A stretch of DNA of 64,000 nucleotides from Ctenosaura bakeri (lineage: Eukaryota; Chordata; Lepidosauria; Squamata; Iguanidae), in contig CAOLHI010000424.1 in the NCBI GenBank assembly GCA_948474755.1, positions 558,001-622,000 of the forward strand, read 5' to 3'. Below the pieces are notes generated by a model. The model saw only the letters and a program-made list of their open reading frames with translations, did no database searches and was not told the origin of the DNA. Positions 12,387-23,560 of the stretch are shown in pieces (position 1 is the first letter of the stretch; each line of letters begins with the position of its first letter). Made by a program: the position numbers and the translations under genes.

Positions 12387-14055
12387 CAGGAGCACATCCT
12401 ACCAATTCATGCATACTGCACAACCTACTATATCCTGAGTTTTATGAACCTCTTGAGATGATCATGATAGTATGAAAAGGCTCTTGCTGTCTCGCTCCAG
12501 TTTCAAATACAAAAATTAACTGGATGGATAACAGATTAATGATTTTATTCTAAATTGTTTCACTGTCTCAGCTGACTCCTGAGGAGCTTCATTTTTTCCA
12601 GTGTAAAAATTGTAAAACATAAAGAAAGACAAGAAGGAGGCAGAGAAAGAAGGAGGAATTCCTCAGCAGCTTCCCTGCTGTAGGTGCTGTCCATCAAAAT
12701 TTAGATTTTTATCTCTAACCAAAAACAACAAGAGTGTCAAGCATGAGCTTAAACCTTCCACTGAAATCAGCAAAATCTAAGTGACTGGCTTTGGCTGGGC
12801 TACACACCCCATGATTTCATCTTGTTTTGACATACGTGCTATACTGTATTTGTCCTTTTCCAGCTTCACAACCTCAACTAGGTTCATTCAGCTTTTTCAA
12901 TGAGACTTTTCCTGTCTTACCCTTACTTCAGCATGGCGTGGCCTGGCATAGAAACAAGTGTTGTGCTGCCCATGTCTTGCAGAGACAGGAATAAACATGC
13001 TTCACTCATTAGATCAGAGTATGGCACACATCCTGGGAACAATGGATAAGACCTACTGTTGCTCTCCAAAAACCACTGACACGCCTATTGCAGATACTTA
13101 GAAAGATGCATAAGTGTACATTGTCTTTTGGCAACCAGTTGCTGTGCTGAAATTCAGTCCTGGCCTGAAAACAATCCTGATTCTCTTTATAACCTCACCC
13201 ACTTTAGATTCATCTTATTAAAAAAAACCAAAATGCCTGTTGAAGTAATTCTGTCCATCCATATGTGTGTGTGTGTGTGTGTGTGTGTGTTTAATCTAAC
13301 AATCTTTGCCATGCCTGTGGAAAACTGTGGAAAACAAGAGATACCATCAGCTATAGACATACTAAGCAGGCACGACACTTGTTACATTGAGAAACTTAAA
13401 GGGCAACACTCCATTTATTACCATGCAGTTATAGGCACACCATCTTCCCACTACAATGCTGACTGTCCACAAGGGATTTTGAAATTTGTGTGGCTTGACC
13501 CTGCACTGCTCTGTGTGCCAAGGTGATGAGAAGGTCCTTTCAAAGAAGCTTGGCTGTAGCCTTCCAGGCTAAGGAGGAAAATCTGAAAATGTTCATACAC
13601 TGCATAAATATGCCTCAGCAGCTAGGCAGAATCCAGAAAGGCTGTACTGTTTTCTATGCATCTCTCATTCCCTCAACACCCTTTTCTTATTTCCATGACC
13701 TACTGTGAAAAGAGGTACATTATACAGTGGGTAGGGTGCTGGGTTTGGATGTGGCAGAGACTGAGGGAGACTAACTCACAACGTTCACCAGCCAAGTTCA
13801 CTACTGCTTACCCTAGTCTTCCTTCCAAGATTATTTGTGAGGATAAAATGGGTTAAAGGCAGACACTGTTCATTAAACAGAACAATTATTCAAATGCAGA
13901 ACACTTCCACTCAAAATAACTTGGTATTATTGTTCACTTCAGCTTCTCAAAAAAAAAAAAAAAAGCCAAACCCCCCGCCCCCAAAAACAGCAACTATTTG
14001 TGCTCTCAGTCCTAAGGCTGTTTTCCATTACCCACAGCAGAGTTAAGGAATGCGC
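12387..14055. other. No gene; contains a GT microsatellite and A- and C-rich runs
   Basis: (GT)n lies at about 13263-13291. A poly-A run followed by a C-rich run lies at 13947-13984. A 132-residue open frame across the GT repeat has no recognisable similarity and is probably chance. Confidence 0.4.
13263..13291. repeat. (GT)n microsatellite
   Basis: About fourteen uninterrupted GT dinucleotides. Confidence 0.95.
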
Positions 14056-14056
14056 A

Positions 14057-14135
14057 GCCCTCCAGACGTTACTGGACTGAAACCCCCATCAGCCCCAGCT
14101 AGCATAGCTAATGGTCAGAGAGAATGGGAGAAGGG
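14057..14135. mobile_element. Decayed palindromic MITE, TCCAGATG family
   Basis: The text CCCTCCAGACGTTACTGGAC, CCCCCATCAGCCCCAGCTAGCAT, then TAGCTAATGGTCAGAGAGAATGGGAG matches one arm and the centre of a palindromic repeat common in reptiles, whose arms read roughly CTCCAGATGTTGGACTACAA. Further members lie at 27712, 33487, 51635 and 63190. Confidence 0.5.
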
Positions 14136-14890
14136 CTACATGATTCCCATCTCCAGCCTACAGGCTTTTGTTAGAACAAAGCCCATCCACGCTTTGTTTT
14201 CTAGGCCCCTAATGGTGGCTTTGGGATGTCAGGAAACAGCTTCCCATGTAATTCCCCTGACAGAGCCACAAAGCTTCTTCACTCTGGGCAGAACTATTCA
14301 GTATCCAGCTTCAAAAGCCCACTGGGCCACACAGCTGAGGTTCTGAACTGACGCAGTTTGAGACACCTGTATCTCCAGGAATTATCAATCAACATGATCA
14401 TCCTCTTCTCCCTTCCGTACCAAACCCCAAAAGCTGTTAGTGGCCAATGCAGTTCACATCTGGTCATCTCTACCCAGGAGAATGTGTTGCTGTTGCTGCT
14501 GTTTTTCCTGTGGTTTACTTTTCCGTACATGTTGTTGCCTCCAACTCTGTTTATTTGTCCAAATGAAAGCAATAAACACATTGTTGCTTATTTTGCCAGA
14601 GGTTCTAAAATGGTAAAAGGAAAAAGGGGGCAGCTGATGAGGACAAAAAATGTTTCCTGTGTCTAGTCTGGGCCAGCAACATATTTCCCAGGATCCAGCT
14701 TAAAAGCCTCAGTGGCCCTAGTCCACTGTTTAGCAATTAAGAGGGCGGAACACATTTGTATTGGCAGCCACAGCAGAAGCTAAATTAAAGGGCAAACGAA
14801 GTGAAGACTTAAGGCAGCATAAACACTTCCAGAGCATCCAGGATGTTCCTTGGATGATGGAAGGTCCTGAAAAATCTCATGTCTAGCTAA

Positions 14891-15010
14891 TGTGTATGTG
14901 TGCCTTCAAGTCACCTGTCAATTTATGGTGACCCCAAGAATTTCACAGGGTTTCCTCAGGCAAGGAACAGTCAAAGGTGGCTTTGTCAGCTCCTTCCTCT
15001 GAAATGTAGC
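14891..15010 (-). mobile_element. tRNA-derived SINE, 3' portion only
   Basis: GTGTGCCTTCAAGTCACCTG and TTATGGTGACCCCAAGAATT match the SINE tail on the minus strand, followed by about 50 bases of body. The tRNA-like head is absent. Confidence 0.6.
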
Positions 15011-16121
15011 CTAATACAGGGCACAGAAAATCTCTGACAAAATACTGGAAAACACATTTAATATTCAGGTTATTGTGAAGAAACAAAATCATCCCCAAGC
15101 CATCAGTCCCCCAAATAGCAGGGACTGTTACCACAGCACACAATACTGCAAAAGAGGTCATTAACACTGTTTTCACAAGGCAAAGAAACAAGCAAATGGT
15201 CAACAAACACACCATAAATTCCCCAAGGGCCATTTCAGAGTTGCCTGGGTAGTCTAATGGGCCAGCAGGCAAAATCTCAGTTCACTGTGCTTTGCATTGC
15301 TCTCACAGGAAAAAAAAAGTCTGATTTTTTTGCCAAGTCTGGCAGCTCCAGACCAAAAGGTGGCGGGGGGGGGAACCAGTATATTCCTAGCAGACTGTCA
15401 TCTTTTATTCTGGGATAGCTAATATGCTTATCACAGGATATCACACCCTTTTTTTAACTCTTCTCCACCTGCATCATTTATCATTCCATTTAATTAACAG
15501 TCAATACTCCCAGCATTGCAACTTCGCTCTACTTTCACCTACTCTTCACACACAACATGCATTGTAAAAAGCCCTTCTACCTATTTCCTATTTGGAAAAG
15601 CATGTCTCCTAAGGAAGCAGTATATATTAAACTGTTTTGGAGAATAAAATGAATATCTAGTTTTCTTTAAAATCTACAGAATTACAAATTGGAAATATTA
15701 GCAATTGATGCTGTCAGTGACTAAGCACGTCTATGTAATTACTGGTTGGTATAAGGCAGCCTTCCACAGCCAGCATGGTGAACCAGCTAGTGGGAACTAC
15801 TGAATGGGAAACTGTTCTCTCCATCATATTGCCTCACCTGTGGGCCTTCCAAGGAGCAGCAGATCATCCACTGCTGGAACCAGAATATTGGATCCCAAGG
15901 GAAGTTACTTTTCTGTTGCTAATGGAGTTGAAATGAAACTACTTCATTTTTACCGCCCTTTGTTACTGGTCTTCACATGGCCAAGAGAGTGAATAGCCTC
16001 GGCCTGCATTGATATCCCTTCAAAACATCTTAACTGACAGCAGAAATAACAACTCTGAGACAAAATGTAGACTTGTGACTCTAACATGGTCACTTTTCTT
16101 TTGCTTTACGATTTTTAATAT
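15011..16121. other. No recognisable gene or repeat
   Basis: No family signature. A minor block near 15760-15990 may be a decayed MITE, but I cannot assign it. Confidence 0.35.
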
Positions 16122-16258
16122 CTTTGCCTGATGAAGAAGCCAGTGAAGCTTCAAAAGCTTGCACAGTAGTTTGTTTATTTGTTCATTTGTTTGATTCATT
16201 CTGGTTCTCCAATAAAAATATTGCTTTTTTGTGGATTTTGGATTTTGTTGCAGAGTTC
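16122..16258. repeat. Unclassified interspersed repeat (pair with 45148-45262)
   Basis: GATGAAGAAGCCAGTGAAGC, TTCAAAAGCTTGCA, CCAATAAAAATATTGC and GATTTTGGATTTTGTTGCA occur in the same order as in 45148-45262. The two are clearly copies of one family. The AATAAA and the GCTTC..AAGCTT block are reminiscent of a retroelement or LTR end, but I cannot name it. Confidence 0.5.
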
Positions 16259-16301
16259 TTCTCTACTGGGTGCCAAGCACATTCCTCATTTCGGGTGCCT
16301 T

Positions 16302-16320
16302 CAGCACCATCTAGTGGCCA
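16302..16320 (-). promoter_or_regulatory. CTCF-like motif, strong core
   Basis: On the minus strand the text is TGGCCACTAGATGGTGCTG. It differs at one base from the classic CTCF core CCACTAGATGGCGCTG. This is a candidate insulator site only; occupancy cannot be judged from sequence. Confidence 0.35.
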
Positions 16321-17156
16321 GCAATGTAATTCCCATACAAAACTTACAGAGTGCTGGAATCTTGGGAAGCAAAGCAAATAAATGGAACACCAATGAGCAC
16401 ATCCCATTATTGGTTAAAATCGTAATCATTTGATAGTTTAAAAATCAAAAAACCTATGGTGTGTTTGACAATTATACTAATATTAATACAAAATTGATGA
16501 AATGTGAAGAAGGAAACAAAAATGACCCTTCGTGCATTATTTTGTATACAAGTTGTTCCACCCTTACACTTATCTAGCTTAATTGGTTTTATATACTTGC
16601 TTGGCTTGATCATCACCCAGATCACTTTCATGAAGCAGTAAAGTTACAAAGATAGGAAGAGAATATATGTGGTAAGAGGCACTAAAAGAACAGAAAGAAA
16701 CCATTCTGATCCAAGGCAATTTGCTACATCCAGTTTTAGATTCTTTACTCACACAATTATCTCTGTTTAAAGACTGCAGACTCTCATAGCAAATAAAAAA
16801 GAAGAAATGCAGGAGGAAAAAAATGAAAGGAAGGGAAAACTGCAGATCCAGGGGAAAAAGTAATGTTGAGCAATTGATTCACTCTTTCAGTGAAACAAGT
16901 AATGGGTGATCATCACGGTAGACAATGCTGGGACTGAAAGGGCAAGGATAGAAGATCAAACAATAATATGTTCTTATGTCTGGCACAAGAGTGATTAATA
17001 CTTATAAAATCACAAAGGGGCATCTTTCTGCTTTACTAAAAGGGGGGTCAATACAGGATCCCCTTTGTGTGCCACTTGGCAAATAAAGCTCTTGTTAAAG
17101 CAACTGACACTCATTGGATATACAAAAGATTTCTGTCAGCATCTGTCAGCTAAGGC
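16321..17156. other. No recognisable gene or repeat
   Basis: AT-rich DNA. Nothing is recognised. Confidence 0.4.
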
Positions 17157-17344
17157 AACTCTACCACAGGGGTTTCTTGGCAAGATTAGTTCAGAGGGGT
17201 TTTTGCCTTTGCCTTCCCTAAAGATGAAAGAGTGTGACTTGCTCAAGATCACCCAGTGGGTTTCCATGGCTGAGCAGGTATTCAGACCCTTATCTCCAGA
17301 GTCATAGTCCAATGCTCAAACCACTAGACCACACTGCCTCTCCT
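17157..17344 (-). mobile_element. tRNA-derived squamate SINE lacking its tail
   Basis: GTTTCTTGGCAAGATTAGTT, GAGTGTGACTTGCTCAAGAT and AAACCACTAGACCACACTGC give the body and tRNA-like head on the minus strand. The 3' tail is missing. Confidence 0.7.
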
Positions 17345-18151
17345 GACATAGGTTACCCCCTGCATATTCCTGATCCATCTTCATATTCAGTATTCCAGAG
17401 ATGCTATATTTCCGCAGCACTCAAGCCACATACTCATCATTTTAAAAGAATGATTCTCCTCTTTTTTGGCCATGGTGCCTGGGGGATTCTGGGAATATTC
17501 CAAATTTTGGATTACCTAATTACATTCTGCTCTTCGCTTCCTATCAATGCACAGAACATAACTGCACAAACCAGAACTTGTAAATATTACTTTCGGGGGA
17601 ATCAACTGGCATGTTCACTGGCCACACTAACAGGGAATTCAAAGGAATTGTAGTAAGAAAAAAAAAATACATTTTCAAGCTCTATCATAAAGTGAAAAGA
17701 AGCAGGCACTATTAGACCACTAGGGACTATTGAGATTCTATGGCCCTTTTAAATGTTCTATTATATTGCTTAGCTCTCAAAAACTGAGTGCTTTCTTGCT
17801 GTACCATTCAGAGATAACACAATTCATACAAGCAGGATAGCACCTCTTCAGATAGCAAATGCACATTCATTTTTATAAATCCCTTCAGTTTCTAAACCTG
17901 GGTTGGCATCTTGGTGACAAATTACAATGGCAGATTTATGCCACTGAAAAACACTTTTTGGATCACTGCAGAGGCCAGAATTCTCTGCACGATGATCCCA
18001 ATCCCACCCCATTCCACCATCTTCAACTGCCTCCCTACAAATCCAACCATTTCCTGGTGAGTAAAGAAACAACAGAGAGGCTTCCAACACACACCCTCTT
18101 GGACCACCCAAGAGTCCTCCAGAAATCTCTGCAGATGATGCCATTGTGCTA
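17345..18151. other. No recognisable gene or repeat
   Basis: The open frames on opposite strands at 17848-18180 overlap each other and resemble no known protein. Confidence 0.4.
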
Positions 18152-18158
18152 CATAGAA

Positions 18159-18869
18159 TCATAGAGTTGGAACAGACCACAGGGGGCCATCCAGTCCAAC
18201 CCCCTGTGTACTGTTATCCAGACACATGTCCCCCATCTTATATTTGTGCATTCCATTTTTTCTGCCTAAGTGTAGGATCTTACATTTCTCTCTCTTAAAA
18301 TTCATTTTGTTAGCTTTGGCCCTGCTCTCTAATCTGTCAAGGTCATTGTCATCTGCAAATTTGATCAGCGTGCCCTCTATTCTATCATCCAAGTCATTGA
18401 TGAAGATGTTGAACAGCACTGGGCCCAGGACAGAACCCTGTGGAACCCCACTTGCCACTTCTCTCCAGGATGAAAAGCAGCCTTTGGGTTCGGTCAGTCA
18501 ACCAATTGCAAATCCTCCTAACAGTAGCACTGTCCAGCCCACATTTTACTAGCTACTTTGCAAGAATGTCATGGGGAACTTTGTCAAAGGCCTTACTGAA
18601 ATCAAGATATGCTACGTCCACAGCATTCCCTTCATCTATCAGGCTTGTAACTCTATTGTAAAAAGAGATAAGATTAATTGGCATGACTTATTTTTGAGAA
18701 ATCTATGTTGACTCTTAGTGATTATGGCATTGCTTTCTAAGTAATTACAAACTGGCTGTTTAATGATTTGCTCTAGGATCTTTCCTGGTATTAATGTCAG
18801 GCTTATTGGGTGATAATTATTTGGGTCCTCTTTCTTCCCCTTTTTGAAGAGGGAGACAACATTTGCCAT
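18159..18869 (-). pseudogene. CR1 reverse transcriptase remnant (copy A, 3' part)
   Basis: Reading minus strand from 18869: [19 protein letters not shown], which is the RT finger motif, then [20 protein letters not shown] and IKFADD, the catalytic palm motifs. Compared with copy B at 38480-39418 about 20 residues are missing immediately after FADD, and the C-terminal region is deleted, so the frame ends in 3' UTR sequence (GVGLDGPLW). It is dead. The position equivalent to the copy B stop reads CGA (Arg) here. Confidence 0.8.
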
Positions 18870-18911
18870 CCTCCAGTCTGCTGGGACTTCTCCTGTTCTC
18901 CAAGAGTTCTC

Positions 18912-18931
18912 AAAGATTATTGCGAATGGTT
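18912..18931. repeat. L1 target-site duplication, left copy
   Basis: AAAGATTATTGCGAATGGTT here matches AAAAATTATTGTGAGTGGTT near 22439-22458 at 17 of 20 bases. The two copies bracket the plus-strand L1 and join the two halves of CR1 copy A. Confidence 0.8.
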
Positions 18932-21900
18932 GGGACTTCCAGCTTGGTTAGAGGCAAGTGAAGATGACAGTGAGAAAGCTCTTGAGCTCTCCTGTCAATA
19001 CCATAGCAGTGAAACTGCGGGTCATCAATCTAAACTGCAGGAAGATGCCCAGGACCTAGGAGCACCTTTAGAACCCTAGTATTGCTGAAAATGCTCCCTG
19101 GTTTGCTGCTCCCTGGCATAAGACAGCAGTGCTGAGGACATCAGCTCGGGAAGCAGAGCCGCCATGGTGGTAAGCAGATGGAGGAACTCCCTCCTTCTTG
19201 AGCCATGACTGTCTCATTAAGCCTCTTGAAACAGATGAAAGAGAGGTGATTTAGATGTAAAATCAAGAAGATCTACTTAACTGCTGGGAGCCCTCCTTGA
19301 ATTTAGGATTTTCTGTGACTCTTTTTTTATTTGCCTTTCTTTCTGAGGCTATTTATTTATTTTTTTATTTATTGAGGTGAGCATTGTAATTAAGTCTCTG
19401 GATGAGATCACTGTGCTGAACTAACTACTTTAACTCTATGGTCCTTTGCCTAGTCTGTAAGGGGGGTTAAGAGAGTACAGGCTGTTGCCTAAATAATTTG
19501 CCTACTTATTTTTTTATTTTTCATTTTTGTGTGTTTTGCTTGCCCATTGGTTTTTTGCTCTTATGATTATGAAGCCTTGAGGTCTCTGATTTCTTCTCCC
19601 CTTTTTTCCTGATTGATTACTTTTGTTAACCTCATCCCCCCCCCCCGCCATTATTTAACTAGTATTTTTGGATCTCTCTTCCATTAAATATTTGAATCTC
19701 TTTAAACACCTAATTTAAACTTATTATTTTGTGAGCTTTTTAAAAAGAGGTAAATCCCCTGGTCCTGATGGACTGACGGCTTTATATTATAAAATATTTT
19801 CTACGGAGTTAGAAAAAAACCTTTGTAAAGTAATGAATAAGATTCTAAAAACTCAAAAAATAACTGAAAGTTGGAAAGAAACAAATATCATTTTAATACC
19901 AAAAGAAGATAAAGACTCATTAATGATTAATAATTGTAAACCAATATCTTTATTAAACAAGGATTACAAGATATTTACACATATTTTAGCAAATAGATTA
20001 AAGGTTTGTTTACAAGACTATATTCATGAAGATCAAAATGGATTTCTACCAAAATGCCAAATCAGATATAATATAAGAACAATAATAGATAGAATAGAAT
20101 ATCTACATTTTCATAATCAAATCAAAGGGGCATTGATTTTTTTGGATGCTGAAAAGGTCTTCGATAACATAAATTGGAAATTTTTGATTATGGAAATGGT
20201 GAACCTAGGGGGGGGAAATTAAATGGAATTAAGGTAATTTATACATATCAGAAGGCTAAAATAATGGTAAATTGAAGTTTGACAAATGATATTAATATAT
20301 AGAGAGGGACAAGGCATTATCTTCCTTGCTTTTTATTTTAGGATTAGAATGTCTAAATAGAACTGTAAGAAATAATCAAGATATAAAAGGGATGGAGATA
20401 AGGAAGCCAGAATTTAAACTTAAGGGCCTTTGCCGATGATATAGTTTTTATATTGAGTAACCCAATTAATAGTATAGAACTACTGAAATCAGAAATAGAA
20501 GACTTTGGCAAAGTGGCCAGATTTAAAATTAATGTAGACAAAACAAAGATTTTAGCAAAAAATTTGAATGCAGAAGAAGAATTATATAACAAATCAAGTT
20601 TTGAAATAGTTAAAAAAAATATATTTAGGTATACATTAACAGGGAAAACTCAACAACTATATGAGAATAATTACCTTAAGGTATGGGAGGGGATTAAAAA
20701 AGACCTTAAAAATGGCAAAATATTAATTTATCTTTATGGAAGAATATCAGTGTATAAGATGATGATTTTACCAAAAATGATGTTTCTATTCCAAACAATT
20801 CCAATTATATTCTTGAACACACCTTTCCAAAATTGGCATAAAGAAATCTCTAGGTTTCTATGGGCTGGGAGAAAGCCTAGAATAAAATGGAAAATAATGA
20901 CAGATACAAAAGAAAGAGGAGGATTAGATATACCGGATTTACGAATTTATTTTGAGGCTTCATATTTAGTTTGGATTAAGGATTGGGTCATGAAAATAAG
21001 AAATTATTAGAATTAGAAAGTCATGAGCTGAAATTTGGTTGGCATGCTTATTTATGGTATGAAAAAATTAAAGTGAATGCTGGATTCAAGAATCATATTA
21101 TAAGAAGAACAATTTTTAAAATTTGGGAAAGATATGAGAAAAGATTTGGAAATAAAATACCAGGAGGACTGTCACCACACGAGGTATTTTATAGAAGAGA
21201 AATGGGGAGATTAGATTGTTGGATAAGCTTTAAGGATATAATAAAAATTGAAGGTAACAATTGGTATATTAAGGATAGGCAAGATGTAGAGCAAGAAGGC
21301 CATAAAGTCCAGTGGTTAACATATTTTCAATTCAAAGAGAGGTTTAAAGAAGATAGTAAGATGTTCGGTTTCAAGAATATTAAGACTGAATTTGAAATAT
21401 TAATAGAGGTAATCTCATTTAATTTTGAAAATGTACAAATTATTACTTAGATTAAATATGAAAGAAGAACAAATAAAGGAATGTATGATTTACTGGGCCC
21501 AAAGATTAGGATATAATATAGACATAGAGCAATGGGAGGAGGTTTGAGGAAAAGGTTTAAAATTTACCCAATGCAATGATCTTAGAGAAATTTATTATAA
21601 AATGATGTACAAGTGATGTTTAACACCTAATAAGTTGGCCCATATATATATAAAGGAGTTAAAAATGAATGTTGTAAGTACACAGCCTAGGAAGGCTCTT
21701 TTTTTCATATGTGGTGGCAGTGTAAAAAAGTGAAAAAATATTGGAGACTAATTTGTAATTGTATACAAAAAATATTAAAAGTAAAAATGATATTTAAACC
21801 AGAATTACTTTTATTGAATATGATAGATAAAGAAGACCCCATTCAAAGACAATATAAGAAATTATTGAGATATATGGTAACAGCCGCGAGAATAATTTAT

Positions 21901-22440
21901 GCAAAATATTGGAAAAGCAGAAAAGTTCCAAAACTATATGAATGGTTAACTAAATTGACAGAATTGGCAGAAATGGATAAACTTACTGTTTTATTAAGAG
22001 GAAACCCATTTGATTTATATTCAAAAAACTTGGAAAGCCTTCACAGACTATGCAAGGAGTATGGGAGGAGACTTGGTAACTATCGGTTTTGATTTATAAA
22101 TGTAAAACGGTAGGAAAATCCTTGAAAACATATAGATTAAAAAAGAGTTAATAATGGATATACAAGAAACAGCAATTAAGTTTATCAGGAAGTCATTTTT
22201 ATGTTAATAGTTTGTTGAGGATTGTAAGTATACTTCTGTAAGTATACATTCTTTTGTGTTATTTTTTCTTTCTACCTTCTCAAATCTTTCCTCTTTTTCT
22301 TTCTCTATTTTCTTTGTTGTCTTTTTTTCTATGCTTGTTGACTATGTTGTCTATGTATGTACCACTATATATGTTGTATGTGTAATTTTTTTGTGTGTGC
22401 ACTAATTTTGTACTCAACAAAAATATTTATATATTAAAAA
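18932..22440 (+). mobile_element. L1 LINE with 5' end but large internal deletion
   Basis: The insertion begins with GGGACTTCCAGCTTGG directly after the left target duplication and ends in a short A tract before the right duplication. About 0.8 kb resembles a 5' UTR with no open ORF1. It then passes near 19730 straight into the reverse-transcriptase domain of ORF2. ORF1, the endonuclease and the start of RT are absent. The rest of ORF2 continues to about 22092 with frameshifts, followed by a pyrimidine-rich 3' UTR. A full vertebrate L1 is about 6 kb; this copy is 3.5 kb. The presence of both ends argues for retrotransposition of an already shortened RNA or for later deletion. Confidence 0.8.
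19731..22092 (+). pseudogene. L1 ORF2 remnant: reverse transcriptase and C-terminal domain
   Basis: The frame opens with GKSPGPDGLTALYYKIF, the RT finger motif of L1 ORF2. WKETNIILIPKEDKD and NCKPISLLNKDYKIF follow, then GALIFLDAEKVFDNINW, the palm A region. The frame breaks near 20222. The catalytic FADD lies at 20429-20440 in another frame and leads into 20453-21010 (SNPINSIELLKSE). Further pieces at 20983-21450 and 21709-22092 carry the C-terminal part, beginning with the MWWQCKKVKKYW motif of the ORF2 cysteine region. At least three frame changes make it non-functional. Confidence 0.85.
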
Positions 22441-23538
22441 AAATTATTGTGAGTGGTTCTGAAATGACTTCTGCCAGTTCTTTTAATATCCTTGGATGTA
22501 ATTCATCTGGCCCTGGAGACTTGAATTCATCTAGTGTAGCCAGGTATTCCTGTACTACTTCTCTACCTATTCTGTGCTGCTTTCCTGCTCCTTCCCCACT
22601 TGTTCCCCAATCCCTACACTGAGTATTTCTATCCTTTTGGGAGAAAACTGAGGCAAAGAAGGTGTTGAGTAGTTCTGCCTTTTCTCTTTCCCCTGTTAGT
22701 AACTGGCCATGTCCTCCACACAGTGACCCTATCACTTCTTTGTTTTTCCTTTTGCTGCGGACATATCTAAAAAAGGCATTTTTATTGTTTTCAATGTCTC
22801 TGGCAAACCTGAGTTCATTCTGCACTTCAGCTTTTCTGACCTTCTCCCTACATATCCTGCTTATTTATTTGAATTCCTCTTAGTGATTTCGCCATTCTTC
22901 CATTTCTTGTATATGTTTCTTTTAACACTTAGCTCAGCTGAGAGTTCTTTAGTCAACCATTCTGGTTTCTTTAGACACCTGTCATTTCCCCCCTTATTGA
23001 CATAGTTCTAAGTTGTGCCTTCAGTATCTCACTTTTAAGAAACTCCCAGCTGTCATGAACTCCTTTCTTTTTCAGTATTCTTGACAATGGGGTCTCAGTC
23101 AGTAACTCCTTAAGTTTACAGAAATCAGCTTTTTTAAAATCTAGAATGCATGCCTGGATACACTTGGCTTCTCCTACCCACTGAATGACATATCCTAATA
23201 GAGCATAGTCATTCCCCTCTAAGGATCCTACCACTTCCACCTCATTAACAAGATCATCCTTGTTGGCCAGGATCAGATCTAAAATAGCCAATCCCCTTGT
23301 CACCTCTTCCACCTTCCGGACCATGAAATTGTCAGCAAGACAAACAAGGAACTTGTTGGACCTTGTGGTCTTGGCAGAGTTTGACTGCCAACATATAATA
23401 GTTGAAGTCTCCCATTACTACTGCATCTCTCCCTTTTGAATGTGTGGTCATCTGCTCCAGGAAGGCATCATCCAAGTCCTCAGGCTGGCTTGGAGGTCTG
23501 TAGTATACCCCCACAATAACGTCTCTATTGTTTCTCAC
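22427..23538 (-). pseudogene. CR1 endonuclease end and linker (copy A, 5' part)
   Basis: From 23538 downward the minus strand reads VGVYYRPPSQPEDLDDAFLE and VVMGDFN, conserved blocks of the CR1 apurinic endonuclease. At 23324-22971 come LDLILANKDDLVNEVEVVGS and the WEFLKSEILKAQ linker. At 22825-22459 come NKNAFFRYVRSKRK and SPGPDELHPRILKELAEVI, the entry to the RT. Frames change between blocks. The last bases of the open frame belong to the L1 tail, not to CR1. Confidence 0.8.
22440..22458. repeat. L1 target-site duplication, right copy
   Basis: Pairs with 18912-18931; three transitions separate the copies, fitting an old insertion. Confidence 0.75.
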
Positions 23539-23560
23539 CTATTGCATCTCATAGCCACAT

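Larger units (their letters stand above)
18152..23560 (-). mobile_element. CR1 LINE (copy A), split by an L1 insertion
   Basis: A minus-strand CR1 runs 5' to 3' from about 23560 down to 22459, then resumes at 18911 and ends at 18152. The 5' part encodes the end of the AP endonuclease and the linker; the 3' part encodes part of the reverse transcriptase. The 3' end carries the typical CR1 terminus (TCCAACTCTATGATTCTATG on the minus strand). The copy is 5'-truncated, has frameshifts and lacks the last roughly 200 residues of the RT protein, because its frame runs straight from the LDNST motif into the 3' UTR. An L1 occupies 18932-22440. Confidence 0.85.
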
